Source: Xiheimicrobium sp052034585
GTDB lineage: Bacteria; Myxococcota; Myxococcia; Myxococcales; Myxococcaceae
Direction: 5' to 3'
Assembly (NCBI GenBank): GCA_052034585.1
Contig: JBPOIJ010000057.1
Coordinates: 310,001 to 374,000 of the forward strand
Length of the DNA stretch: 64,000 nt
Part shown: piece after piece, positions 48,968 through 56,792 of the stretch
How positions within the stretch are numbered: the stretch's first letter is position 1
How the letters are laid out: each line of letters opens with the position of its first letter
The notes under the pieces: model-generated
Database searches by the model: none
What the model was told of the DNA's origin: nothing
Seen by the model: the letters and a program-made list of their open reading frames with translations, nothing else
Program-made: the position numbers and the translations under genes

Positions 48968-51022
48968 ATGCGAACGCGCCGCTTCCTCTCGATGCTGTGT
49001 GGTGTGCTGCTCTTCTCGACCTCCGCCCGGGCGCAGACGGTCGACCTCGACCAACTGCTCGCCGTGCTCGCCGAGGTGATCCAAGACCGCGCGAAGCAGG
49101 TCGCCGCCGACACGGTGAAGCGCCGGCTCGCGGCCGAGCTGTGCGGGAAGAGCCTGGTGCTGCAGACGACCTCGCTCCACCTGGGCCGGCCGGCGTGCCT
49201 CGCCTCGAAGGCGAGCTGTACCGCCGACGACATCTACGTGAACACCTGCCGCGCGATGACGGTGGCTGGCACCGGAGGGCTCACCAACGTGCAGTTCCTC
49301 AAGACGGTGGCGGCCGACACGGTGAGCGTGGCGGTGCGGCTGGCGGCCATCTCGCTCTCGGCCGAACGCTTCCACGCCGAGGGGCTCGATGCCTTCGGGC
49401 CGGCGCTCTACCGGGTGGGCGAGCTGCTCACCAAGCCCACCGCGACCGACGACGACCTCGCCGAGGTGCTCTTCGGCCTCGCCGACTCGCTCGAGACCAA
49501 CCAGCAGAAGGCGATGCTCGAGCGCTTGGGGGCGCACCCCGCGACCGCGGCGCTCCTCGCCTCGACGCGCACCGCCGTGCCCTCGGTGATGACGCCCGAC
49601 GCCTGCGACGACTGGCGCGCCCAAGCCCCCCAGCGCGCGGCCCGCTTCGAGGAGTTCGCCAAGGACCCCAAACACCTCGACGGCTGCTCCGACGAAGACT
49701 GCTGGAACAAGCAGCTCGAGCTGCGGCTCGGCGACCTCCTCCGCAAGCTGCGCTGTCCCATCGGCGACCCTCGCGCCACCTACCGACAGCTCGGCTACGT
49801 GGTGTCCGAGGCGAACCTCTACGACAAGGCCTTCGCCGAGAAGAAGAGCGAGGCGAGCCTCACGCCCTTCGTCGACGCCGTGCGCGCGAACGTCAGTCCG
49901 CTCGTGCCGCGTGATGAGCTCTCGACCGGAGTGCGGTTGATCGCCGCCTCGCTGCGCGCGCGGGTGCAGAAGCCCGACCAGCTCGAGACGTTCTTCGCCA
50001 CCCTCGACGCCGACGCCGACCGCGCGCTCTCCGCCGGCTCGCTCGACCCGCTCCGGCAGTCGAAGGCGCTCGACTGGGCCAACCGGAACACCTGGGAAGG
50101 CCCGGTGCGGGTGGTGCGCGACACGATGAAGGACCTGCTCGCCCAGCCGCGGCTGGTCATCGCGCTCCAGCTGAAGCCCGTCTCGGGCGTGAGCAGCAAG
50201 CAGCTCCAGGAACGCGCGGAGGCGGTGCGGCTCATCGCCGACCTCGTCCACTCGCTGCGCCAGATGGCGGCCGCTCGACGAGAGAAGGAGCCGTTGGGCG
50301 CCAAGGTGGCCCGCGTGCTGCGAACCCTGTCGCACGTCATCGGCGCCCTGACGCCCGCGAAGAACGACCAAGGCACCGTCGACGCCCTCGAGGAAGCGCT
50401 CACCCTCGGCGCCGACGTGGTGGAGCTGGCGGAGTCGCGCCAGTGGGTCGGGCTCGCCTTGTCGGTGGCGATGGCGCTCGAGCGACATCGGTCGGCGGAG
50501 GCGCCCCAGCAGCTCGTGGGCACCCTGCGCTTCGTGCAGATGTTGATGTCGGTGTACCAGGCGACGTCGCCCGAGGAGGCGAAGTCGCTCTTCACCGCCG
50601 CGCTGCAGGACCTCTCGGCGAGGCGGGAGCGCTACGACGGCTTCACCATCGACGTGGGCGCGTTGGTCGCCGTGCGGGGAGGCGCTCAGCTGAACAGCGC
50701 GGGCACGACCATGCCGGCGGCGGCGACCGAGTTCGTGGGAGGCGTCTTCGCGCCCGTCGGGCTCCAGCTCGCGAGCGGCTGCCTCGGGGTCCTCCTCTAT
50801 CCGTTCGACCTCGGCAGCTACCTCGTGGGCCGCAGCGGAGGAGAAGCACCGAAACCGTTCGCGGCGCTGCGCTTCGGAGGCTCCCTCTTCCTCAGGCCGT
50901 CCGCCGACCTCCCGCTCGTGGCGGGCGTGGGGAGCGACTACCACCCGGCGTTCGACGGCTACCCCGACGTGCGCCTCTTCGGCTTCCTCGCGCTCGAGCT
51001 GCCCCTCTTCACGCTGTATTGA
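48968..51022 (+). CDS. Exported protein with a large helical domain and a beta-rich C-terminus, unknown function
   Basis: This 684-residue protein has a cleavable signal peptide (MRTRRFLSMLCGVLLFSTSA, cleavage after ARA). Residues about 25-550 are mainly helical and rich in Ala, Leu, Asp and Arg, with one Cys-rich stretch (ACLASKASCTADDIYVNTC). The last 130 residues alternate like membrane beta-strands (FTIDVGALVAVRGGAQLNSA; FAALRFGGSLFLRPSADLPL) and end in an aromatic residue (ELPLFTLY), as in outer-membrane barrel signals. I do not recognise the family. It might be an outer-membrane-associated protein with a long periplasmic arm. ATG 48968 is required by the signal peptide. Confidence 0.75.
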   Translation: MRTRRFLSMLCGVLLFSTSARAQTVDLDQLLAVLAEVIQDRAKQVAADTVKRRLAAELCGKSLVLQTTSLHLGRPACLASKASCTADDIYVNTCRAMTVAGTGGLTNVQFLKTVAADTVSVAVRLAAISLSAERFHAEGLDAFGPALYRVGELLTKPTATDDDLAEVLFGLADSLETNQQKAMLERLGAHPATAALLASTRTAVPSVMTPDACDDWRAQAPQRAARFEEFAKDPKHLDGCSDEDCWNKQLELRLGDLLRKLRCPIGDPRATYRQLGYVVSEANLYDKAFAEKKSEASLTPFVDAVRANVSPLVPRDELSTGVRLIAASLRARVQKPDQLETFFATLDADADRALSAGSLDPLRQSKALDWANRNTWEGPVRVVRDTMKDLLAQPRLVIALQLKPVSGVSSKQLQERAEAVRLIADLVHSLRQMAAARREKEPLGAKVARVLRTLSHVIGALTPAKNDQGTVDALEEALTLGADVVELAESRQWVGLALSVAMALERHRSAEAPQQLVGTLRFVQMLMSVYQATSPEEAKSLFTAALQDLSARRERYDGFTIDVGALVAVRGGAQLNSAGTTMPAAATEFVGGVFAPVGLQLASGCLGVLLYPFDLGSYLVGRSGGEAPKPFAALRFGGSLFLRPSADLPLVAGVGSDYHPAFDGYPDVRLFGFLALELPLFTLY

Positions 51023-51058
51023 GTCCCTCGGCAGTTCTCGAAGCGCCCCACCTCAAGT

Positions 51059-52279
51059 ATGCGGGCGCTCGAGATGGCAGACGTCGCGAAGAAGCCCGGG
51101 CGGAGAGGCCGGCCGTCGAAGGCCCAGCGGGTGCCCCGGTTCGCCCTGGTGGCGACCGACGTGGTCATCGAGGAGTGCACCAGCCAGGCGCAGCGCGACG
51201 AGTTCATTCGGCTGCCGCTGACCCACTACGCGGGCGACCCGGTCTTCGTGCAGCCCATCGTCGCCGAGCGCCGCGACTTTCTCGACCCGCGGATCAACCC
51301 GTTCTTCGAGAACGCCCGCGCGACCTACTTCCTCGCCCGCCGCCAGGGCCGGGTGGTGGGCCGCCTCGCCGCCTGCGTCGACAGCCGCTTCAACCGCTTC
51401 CACGGTTCCCGCGACGGCTTCCTCGGCCTCTTCGAGTCGCAGAACGACCCGGGCCTCGCGAGCGCGCTCTTTCAACCGGCCTGCGAGTGGCTGCGCCAGC
51501 AGGGCATGACGCGCGCGGTCGGCCCGGTGAACCTCGCCTTCCACCACGACGTCGGGGTGCTCATCGACGGCTTCGAGCAGCCGCACTCGATGATGAACGC
51601 CTACAACCACCGCTTCTACGCCTCGCTCTTCGACGCCAACGGCTTCTCGCCCCTGAAGGATCTGATCAACTACGAGGTGACCGCCGCGCAGGGCCTGCCG
51701 GACAAGGTGGTTCGCCTCGCCAACCGGGTGCGCGCGACCGGCCAGGTGCGGATCCGCCAGGTCGACACCTCGGATCCCGACGCCGAGATCCGACTGATCA
51801 AGGCCATCAGCGAGTCGATGCTCCGGCCGGGGTCCTTCGGCCTGTCACCGATGAGCGAGTCCGAGCTCGACCACATCGTCAAGAAGCTCAAGCCGCTCAT
51901 CCTCTTCCGGCCCGAGCTGTGCCTCGTCGCCGAGGTCGGTGGAGAGCCGGTCGCCTTCTGCATCACCGTGCCCGACACGAACTCGGCGGTGAAGGAAGCG
52001 AAGGGCCTCCTCTTTCCCTTCGGGCTGGCGCGCATGCTGTGGGCGACGCGCAAGCTGCATCGACTCAAGGTGCTCCTCTTCGGCATCAAGGCCGGCTTCC
52101 GCCGCCGCGGCATCGACGCGCTGATGGCGCACGAGACGTTCCTCGGAGCCACCCGCCTCGGCTACCAGACGGCCGAAGTCGGCTGGATGCCGGAGGACGA
52201 CAAGCTGCTCACCCGCATGGTGCAGGCCGCTGGTGGCCGACGCATCAAGACCTACCGCGTCTACGAGCGCCCGCTCTGA
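51059..52279 (+). CDS. GNAT-like acyltransferase (YghO-type) with an N-terminal AT-hook-like motif
   Basis: This protein has 406 residues. The N-terminal 20 residues are basic and contain PGRRGRPSKAQR, whose RGRP core matches an AT-hook minor-groove DNA-binding motif. The rest matches the large GNAT-like family, often called YghO-like, with FIRLPLTHYAGDPVFVQPIV, ARATYFLARRQGRVVGRLAA, GFLGLFESQNDPGLASALFQ and the second half GIKAGFRRRGIDALMAHETF. This family commonly neighbours sphingolipid or lipid genes in other bacteria, but none is adjacent here. An acyl- or acetyltransferase function is inferred. ATG 51059 is used; ATG 51074 is the alternative. Confidence 0.8.
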   Translation: MRALEMADVAKKPGRRGRPSKAQRVPRFALVATDVVIEECTSQAQRDEFIRLPLTHYAGDPVFVQPIVAERRDFLDPRINPFFENARATYFLARRQGRVVGRLAACVDSRFNRFHGSRDGFLGLFESQNDPGLASALFQPACEWLRQQGMTRAVGPVNLAFHHDVGVLIDGFEQPHSMMNAYNHRFYASLFDANGFSPLKDLINYEVTAAQGLPDKVVRLANRVRATGQVRIRQVDTSDPDAEIRLIKAISESMLRPGSFGLSPMSESELDHIVKKLKPLILFRPELCLVAEVGGEPVAFCITVPDTNSAVKEAKGLLFPFGLARMLWATRKLHRLKVLLFGIKAGFRRRGIDALMAHETFLGATRLGYQTAEVGWMPEDDKLLTRMVQAAGGRRIKTYRVYERPL

Positions 52280-52412
52280 GAGTGTCCGGTCGAGGCGACA
52301 CGCTCCGCGATCTCGACACTCCAGGTGCCCAGGCTCGGGCGGAGCGCGGGTCGGCAAGCCCCCGAAACGACGCCTCGACTCCATGGCATGCCAACCGCAT
52401 TTGCGGGCTGGA

Positions 52413-53000
52413 ATGCTCGACTCCGCGGCTGATCAGCGAGGTGACCGAGGGACGACGGGAGAGACCATTCCCGAGCTCGCTCCGACCGATGGCGACTCGC
52501 CGGCGCTCTTCGAGACCGCGCTTCGCTGGGAGCGGGAGCTCGAGGTGACGGCGACGAAGGCGGCGAGCCGTCTGGTTCGGTCCCAGCAGGAGCGCTTCGG
52601 CGTCGAGCTCGAGCGGAGACGGCTGGCGGCGCTCGAGGCGCTCCACGCGGTGTCGACGGCGAGTGCGCTCACCACCCAGGTGCGCCTCCAGCTGCTCGCC
52701 GCGGTGATGCCGTCGCTGCGGGTCGACCTCCTCGCCGTCTCGAGCCAACGAGGGAGCTTCCACCAGCCGAGCTGGGCCTTCGTGCGCGCGAACGAGGCCG
52801 AGGCGCGCGAGCTGCTCGCCAGCATCGTCGAGCGGCTGCGGCGACGCGGCGAGGTGAGCTGGCTCGTCGCCCGGTTCGAGCGCGCCGGGAGATTCCTCCT
52901 CGAAGCGCCCATCATCGTCGAGCCGCGCCTCGCCGAGCTCCAGGCCTTCCTGGTGACGACCGGCCTGCGCGCGCTCGAGAAAGAAGCCGGGCTGAGCTGA
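52413..53000 (+). CDS. Hypothetical cytoplasmic protein
   Basis: This protein of about 195 residues belongs to no family I recognise. Most of it is helical and Arg/Leu/Glu-rich (ALRWERELEVTATKAASRLV; ERFGVELERRRLAALEALHA), with a more mixed second half (LRVDLLAVSSQRGSFHQPSW; APIIVEPRLAELQAFLVTTG). There is no signal peptide or membrane span. An opposite-strand open frame covers the same interval, but the plus-strand frame has the GC-rich third positions expected of a real gene. ATG 52413 is used; ATG 52383 is in frame. It lies 95 bp before the OmpA-type lipoprotein. Confidence 0.6.
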   Translation: MLDSAADQRGDRGTTGETIPELAPTDGDSPALFETALRWERELEVTATKAASRLVRSQQERFGVELERRRLAALEALHAVSTASALTTQVRLQLLAAVMPSLRVDLLAVSSQRGSFHQPSWAFVRANEAEARELLASIVERLRRRGEVSWLVARFERAGRFLLEAPIIVEPRLAELQAFLVTTGLRALEKEAGLS

Positions 53001-53095
53001 CGCCTTCGTCACGCGGATTCGCGTCAGCCGGAAGTACGTGCGTCAGCTTCCTGCGGTGGGTATGGGGACCTCGTCGTTCCACCCCTGGAGGTCCC

Positions 53096-54034
53096 ATGCA
53101 CAAGAAGCTCACGCTCACCCTCACGCTCGGCGCCCTGGCCCTCGCCGCGTGCACCGAAGACCTGGGGCCCATCACCAAGACCTGGACCGACCTCGTCGCC
53201 TCGCTCACCTCGCAGCTCGGCGACCTCTCCAAGACGCTCGCCGAGCTCAAGGGCAAGGCCGCCGGACTCGCCGCGCCGGGAGCCGACGACAAGGAAGGCA
53301 CCGACCTCAAGGGCAAGCTGGACGCGGCCCTCGCCGGCTTCGAGAAGGGCCTCGGCGACGCGCAGGGGCTCGTCACCTCCGGCACCAGCACGGTCAACGA
53401 AGCCATCACCAAGGGGAAGATCGCCGGCGTGCAGACCGCGATGGACAAGGTGAAGACCGACGTCACCGGCGCGCTCGACAAGCTCAAGCCGCAGGCTGGC
53501 GTCATCTCGGGCCTCATCGGCGACCTCGAGAAGCACGCCGCCGCGATGGCCGAGAAGGCCAAGGCCGCCGCCAACGCCGCCGCCGGAGAGGCGCCGCCCA
53601 CCATCGACGCCACCAAGGCCGGTGAGGCGGACTACGGCTCCCTCGACTTCAAGGACGGCACCGATCAGCTCGCGCTCGACAAGCCCGCCACCAAGGCGAA
53701 CCTCGACGCGATGATCGCCCTGATGAACAGCTGCGGCGACATCACCGTCGAGGTCGAGGGCCACACCTCGAAGGTCGGCGACGCGAAGAAGAACAAGGAC
53801 CTCTCGGCCAAGCGCGCCCAGGCCGTCACCCGGCACCTCATCAACGTCGGCAAGGTGAGCCCGTCGAAGATCAAGAAGACCTACGGCTACGGCAGCGAGA
53901 AGCCGGCGATGGACGAGCCGGAGCCGGGCAGCCCCGAGGAGAAGGCGATGGACGCGGCCAAGCTCGCCGCCGTGCGCGACCGCAACGAGCGCATCCACCT
54001 GCGCATCTTGAAGCCGTGCCCGGCTGGCAAGTGA
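53096..54034 (+). CDS. OmpA-family peptidoglycan-binding lipoprotein
   Basis: This 312-residue exported lipoprotein has a signal peptide with lipobox ALAAC (Cys19). Residues about 20-165 are Ala/Lys/Leu-rich and helical, probably a periplasmic coiled spacer. The C-terminal OmpA_C domain (about 180-305) has the family pattern LDFKDGTDQLALD, ITVEVEGHTSKVG and LSAKRAQAVTRHLI and ends with RNERIHLRILKP. It should tether the outer membrane to peptidoglycan, like Pal/OmpA-type proteins. The final strand carries a Cys near the C-terminus. A strong factor-independent terminator follows at 54067, so the transcript ends here. Confidence 0.92.
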   Translation: MHKKLTLTLTLGALALAACTEDLGPITKTWTDLVASLTSQLGDLSKTLAELKGKAAGLAAPGADDKEGTDLKGKLDAALAGFEKGLGDAQGLVTSGTSTVNEAITKGKIAGVQTAMDKVKTDVTGALDKLKPQAGVISGLIGDLEKHAAAMAEKAKAAANAAAGEAPPTIDATKAGEADYGSLDFKDGTDQLALDKPATKANLDAMIALMNSCGDITVEVEGHTSKVGDAKKNKDLSAKRAQAVTRHLINVGKVSPSKIKKTYGYGSEKPAMDEPEPGSPEEKAMDAAKLAAVRDRNERIHLRILKPCPAGK

Positions 54035-54066
54035 GCTGAGGCTTTCGGAAACGTCGCCGTGCACGA

Positions 54067-54102
54067 CCGCCGGCTCCTTCGGGAGACCGGCGGTTTCGTT
54101 TT
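54067..54102 (+). terminator. Intrinsic terminator after the OmpA-type lipoprotein
   Basis: CCGCCGGCTCC (54067-54077), a TTCG tetraloop (54078-54081) and GGAG-A-CCGGCGG (54082-54093, one bulged A) form a long stable stem capped by the very stable UUCG loop. It is followed by TTTCGTTTT (54094-54102). It lies 33 bp after the stop codon. Confidence 0.9.
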
Positions 54103-54134
54103 CGGAGCGCGAGCGGTGCGCCGAACGACGAAGG

Positions 54135-54791
54135 CTAGAACGAGGCGACGGGGATCGCGGGGTCGGGGGCGCGCGGCTCGTCGGCCTGACGCCTCCACTC
54201 GACCGCGAGCGGGACGAGCACGGCGAGCGGCACGCTGACGGCGACGTAGGCGATGACGACGGCGCCCGGGAACGCGGCGCCGAGCACGAGGCCGAGCACC
54301 GCAGCGGCGGCCGTGGCAGCGAGCGCCCACCCGATGGTCTTCTTGAACTGGCGGCCGAAGTCGGGGCTGAAGAGCGACGCACCGATCGCCGTGCCGAGGG
54401 CCTGCCCAGCGACGCCGAACACCAGGGTGCCGATGACCCCGAAGACGATGACGCCGCCGAGGCTGCCGCTCCCGATGAGGACCCCACCGAGCAACCCGAG
54501 CACTCCGAGCGCGACCGCGCCGACTGCGCCGAGAAACGGAGCCATCACCGCGCGCCCAGCGAGGTCGCTCGTCGTCGGCTCGTCGAGGGTCTCGACCAAC
54601 CGCGCTCGTCGCGAGGTCCCACTCGTCGTTGGCCGGCTGCTGGGAGGCGGTGGCGTCTCGAGCACCGGCGCCGTCGGGTCTGCGGGTGGGGCCTCGATGA
54701 GCGGCGGAGGACTGAAGCCGTCGGTGCCGGCCGGAGCGGGTTGTTGCGCCAGGAGAGCAGCCAGCAGCGCGGCGAGCATGGTCCCGAGCAT
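54135..54791 (-). CDS. Glycine-rich membrane protein, paralogue of the gene at 5066-5635
   Basis: This protein has about 218 residues. An N-terminal hydrophobic segment (MLGTMLAALLAALLAQQ) is followed by a Pro-rich linker and four or five Gly/Val/Ala-rich membrane segments (residues about 80-200), then the tail EPRAPDPAIPVASF. It shares the RRARL...EPTTS, GRAVMAPF and EPRAP landmarks with the gene near 5 kb and the same order of parts, so the two are paralogues. The family is not recognised. ATG 54791 is used (ATG 54779 also possible). It converges with the OmpA-type gene across the terminator. Confidence 0.75.
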   Translation of the reverse strand: MLGTMLAALLAALLAQQPAPAGTDGFSPPPLIEAPPADPTAPVLETPPPPSSRPTTSGTSRRARLVETLDEPTTSDLAGRAVMAPFLGAVGAVALGVLGLLGGVLIGSGSLGGVIVFGVIGTLVFGVAGQALGTAIGASLFSPDFGRQFKKTIGWALAATAAAAVLGLVLGAAFPGAVVIAYVAVSVPLAVLVPLAVEWRRQADEPRAPDPAIPVASF

Positions 54792-54825
54792 CCCACGAAG
54801 GGTGAACGTGGGCGACGGCGGCTGA

Positions 54826-56130
54826 TCAGAGCCTCGCCTGCAGGAGCACCTGCGCGCGGAGCTCGACCCCTCGCTGGGCCACTCCAAGACCTCCGACGAA
54901 GTACTGGTTCCGGTCGACCTCCAAGTCCGCCTCGACGGCGAGGGTGAGGTGCGACTCTGGGCTCCAGCGAACGAAGGCCTTCGCGGCGAGCTGCGGCAGG
55001 AGCGGCGCCATCACCGTTCGCACTCCGGTTGGGTCGACCACCGCTCTGACGATTCCGGGGGTCCCGCCGGGTGGCGGCGCGTTTCCTCCGAAGAACGACT
55101 CGATGGACCGCACGGCGAGCTGGCGCACGCGCAGCATGAGCCCTGGCTTCACTCGCCCAAACGAGAGCTCGACGCCGCCCATGCCGGTGAGCATCGGCGC
55201 TTCCGTCACGAGCGGCGAGGGCGTTCGGTTCGACAACGAGGCTGAGATGGCGGGCGGGCTCGCCACCAGGCTCAGGCTCGCCAACCGGCCGATGACGAAG
55301 AGCTGGAGCCAGCCAAGCCGGGCCCGAACCTGCGCGTCCGCATAACCCACTGGAACGGGCTCGAGTTCACCGACGCGCGTGCTGCTGATGAGGAGATTCG
55401 CGCCAGCCCCGCCCTCTCCGCGCACCGTGAGCCCGAACCCGCTCCCAGCGTCGACCGGCCCGAGCGCTCGATACCGTCGCGGATCAGCACCGTTCGTCAG
55501 CAGGTCGAGCGGTGCCGCCACGCCGCCGCCCCACGAGGCCTCGACGAAGGCCGCTGCGACCCACAGCCGGAGCGCATCGGGGAAGGTCGGCGACCGTGGG
55601 AACCCGGTGTTGAGCTGTGCCGCTCGAAGCCCAAGGGACAGGCGGCCGAAGGTCACGCTCGCGCCTCCCACCACGTCGACGAACGGAACCAACGTCATCG
55701 TCGGGCTCGTCATCGCGCCACTTCGAAGGGAGACGAACGTCTCCATCGGCCCAGCGACGAACGTCGAGGTGAGCACCGGCGTGGGGAACGTCGCGTCGAC
55801 GGGCTGCGGCGCGATGGCGTTGCCCCAGTCGAAGCTCACCAGATGGAGCGACGGCGTCAGCGGCTCGAGCCGCACCCCGAGGCTGAGCCGCTCCGACCAC
55901 CGGTGGGTGAAGTCGAGGAAGCTGCCGAGGTCGTGGAGGCCCCGCGCGTCCACCTGCACCGCGAGACGGCCCGAGAACGTGCCCGCGGCCTCGGCCTCGA
56001 CGGCGACGAGCGGCACCACCTCGCGGCTGAGCGCGCTCCCGTTCACCTGCGCGCCACTCGTGACGACGACGTTCACCCCCGGCTCGGCGGCGAGCAGGGC
56101 GAGCAGCACGTTGGCGAGCGCCGTCGTCAT
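54826..56130 (-). CDS. Putative outer-membrane beta-barrel protein
   Basis: This 434-residue protein has an N-terminal hydrophobic segment (MTTALANVLLALLAAEPG) that could be a signal peptide. The rest alternates polar and hydrophobic residues in short runs with Gly/aromatic turns, such as GTFSGRLAVQVDARGL, LSLGVRLEPLTPSLHLVSFD, LFVIGRLASLSLVASPP and VELRAQVLLQARL. This pattern suits a beta-barrel or large beta-sandwich envelope protein. No specific family was recognised. Its ATG overlaps the stop of the GNAT gene (ATGA), so the two are translated together, an unusual pairing of an acetyltransferase with a barrel-like protein. Confidence 0.65.
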   Translation of the reverse strand: MTTALANVLLALLAAEPGVNVVVTSGAQVNGSALSREVVPLVAVEAEAAGTFSGRLAVQVDARGLHDLGSFLDFTHRWSERLSLGVRLEPLTPSLHLVSFDWGNAIAPQPVDATFPTPVLTSTFVAGPMETFVSLRSGAMTSPTMTLVPFVDVVGGASVTFGRLSLGLRAAQLNTGFPRSPTFPDALRLWVAAAFVEASWGGGVAAPLDLLTNGADPRRYRALGPVDAGSGFGLTVRGEGGAGANLLISSTRVGELEPVPVGYADAQVRARLGWLQLFVIGRLASLSLVASPPAISASLSNRTPSPLVTEAPMLTGMGGVELSFGRVKPGLMLRVRQLAVRSIESFFGGNAPPPGGTPGIVRAVVDPTGVRTVMAPLLPQLAAKAFVRWSPESHLTLAVEADLEVDRNQYFVGGLGVAQRGVELRAQVLLQARL

Positions 56131-56645
56131 GGTTCGAAGTTGGCCCGTTTCGGAGGAATCGCCCTCAACGCCTCCCGCAGCGGCTTGCCGTGGAGTGCCG
56201 CCAATTCCCGAAACGCGCGGCCACCGACGATGAACTCGGTGCCTGGGAAGGTGACGGCGAAGCGGCCATAGAGCCGGTCTCCCTGGGCGCTGACGCCCTG
56301 CCCTCGGAGGAACTTCCCGCCTTCTCCCTGCACCGCCACCAAGGTCGCGAGCAACAGCTCGGGCGCGAAGGCCCCGCCGCGGTACTCCTTCATCACGTAG
56401 AGGTCGAGCAAGTGCCCGCCAGGCAGACAGTGATGGGTGTCGTAGGCGGTCTGCCAGATGGCGAAGCCGACCAGCTCCGCGTCCACCACGGCGACGAGGG
56501 TTCGAGCCGCCCGGCCCATCACGTCACGCGAGAGCGCCTCGACCGTTCCTCGAAACGGCCGCTGAAACGTCTCTTGGAGGTATTCCTCGAGCAGCCCGGC
56601 CAACTGCGGAGCGTCTTCAGGACCAGCCTCTCGAACCGAGCTCAT
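56127..56645 (-). CDS. GNAT-family N-acetyltransferase
   Basis: This 172-residue acetyltransferase has the GNAT pattern: an N-terminal strand-helix (VREAGPEDAPQLAGLLEEYL), VDAELVGFAIWQTAYDTHHC, and LLDLYVMKEYRGGAFAPELL, in which the acetyl-CoA-binding (Q/R)xxGxG/A signature is present in a modified form (YRGGAF). The substrate, amine or otherwise, is unknown. It is translationally coupled to the barrel-like protein gene downstream (4-bp overlap). ATG 56645 is the natural start. Confidence 0.85.
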   Translation of the reverse strand: MSSVREAGPEDAPQLAGLLEEYLQETFQRPFRGTVEALSRDVMGRAARTLVAVVDAELVGFAIWQTAYDTHHCLPGGHLLDLYVMKEYRGGAFAPELLLATLVAVQGEGGKFLRGQGVSAQGDRLYGRFAVTFPGTEFIVGGRAFRELAALHGKPLREALRAIPPKRANFEP

Positions 56646-56792
56646 CGCGTGTTCTCCCCCGCTGCCTACGGCGCCTTGCTACCACACCGCTCGCACGCGA
56701 CGCGGAAGAGGGCGGCGTCGAATCGGCCGCCACGAGTGGAGCCACGACTCGCTTTCGAATAAGGGGGCGCCTCCTTTCCTGCTGGGGGCTCG

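Noticed and set aside
48767..50944. Minus-strand open frame of about 725 codons opposite the exported 684-residue protein
   Set aside because: It is a compositional shadow: no signal peptide and a Glu/Arg/His-rich translation, while the plus strand has a clean signal peptide.
52245..53012. Minus-strand frame of 255 codons opposite the hypothetical gene at 52413
   Set aside because: Both frames are open, but GC-rich third positions and more natural amino-acid composition favour the plus strand. This is a moderate, not certain, choice.
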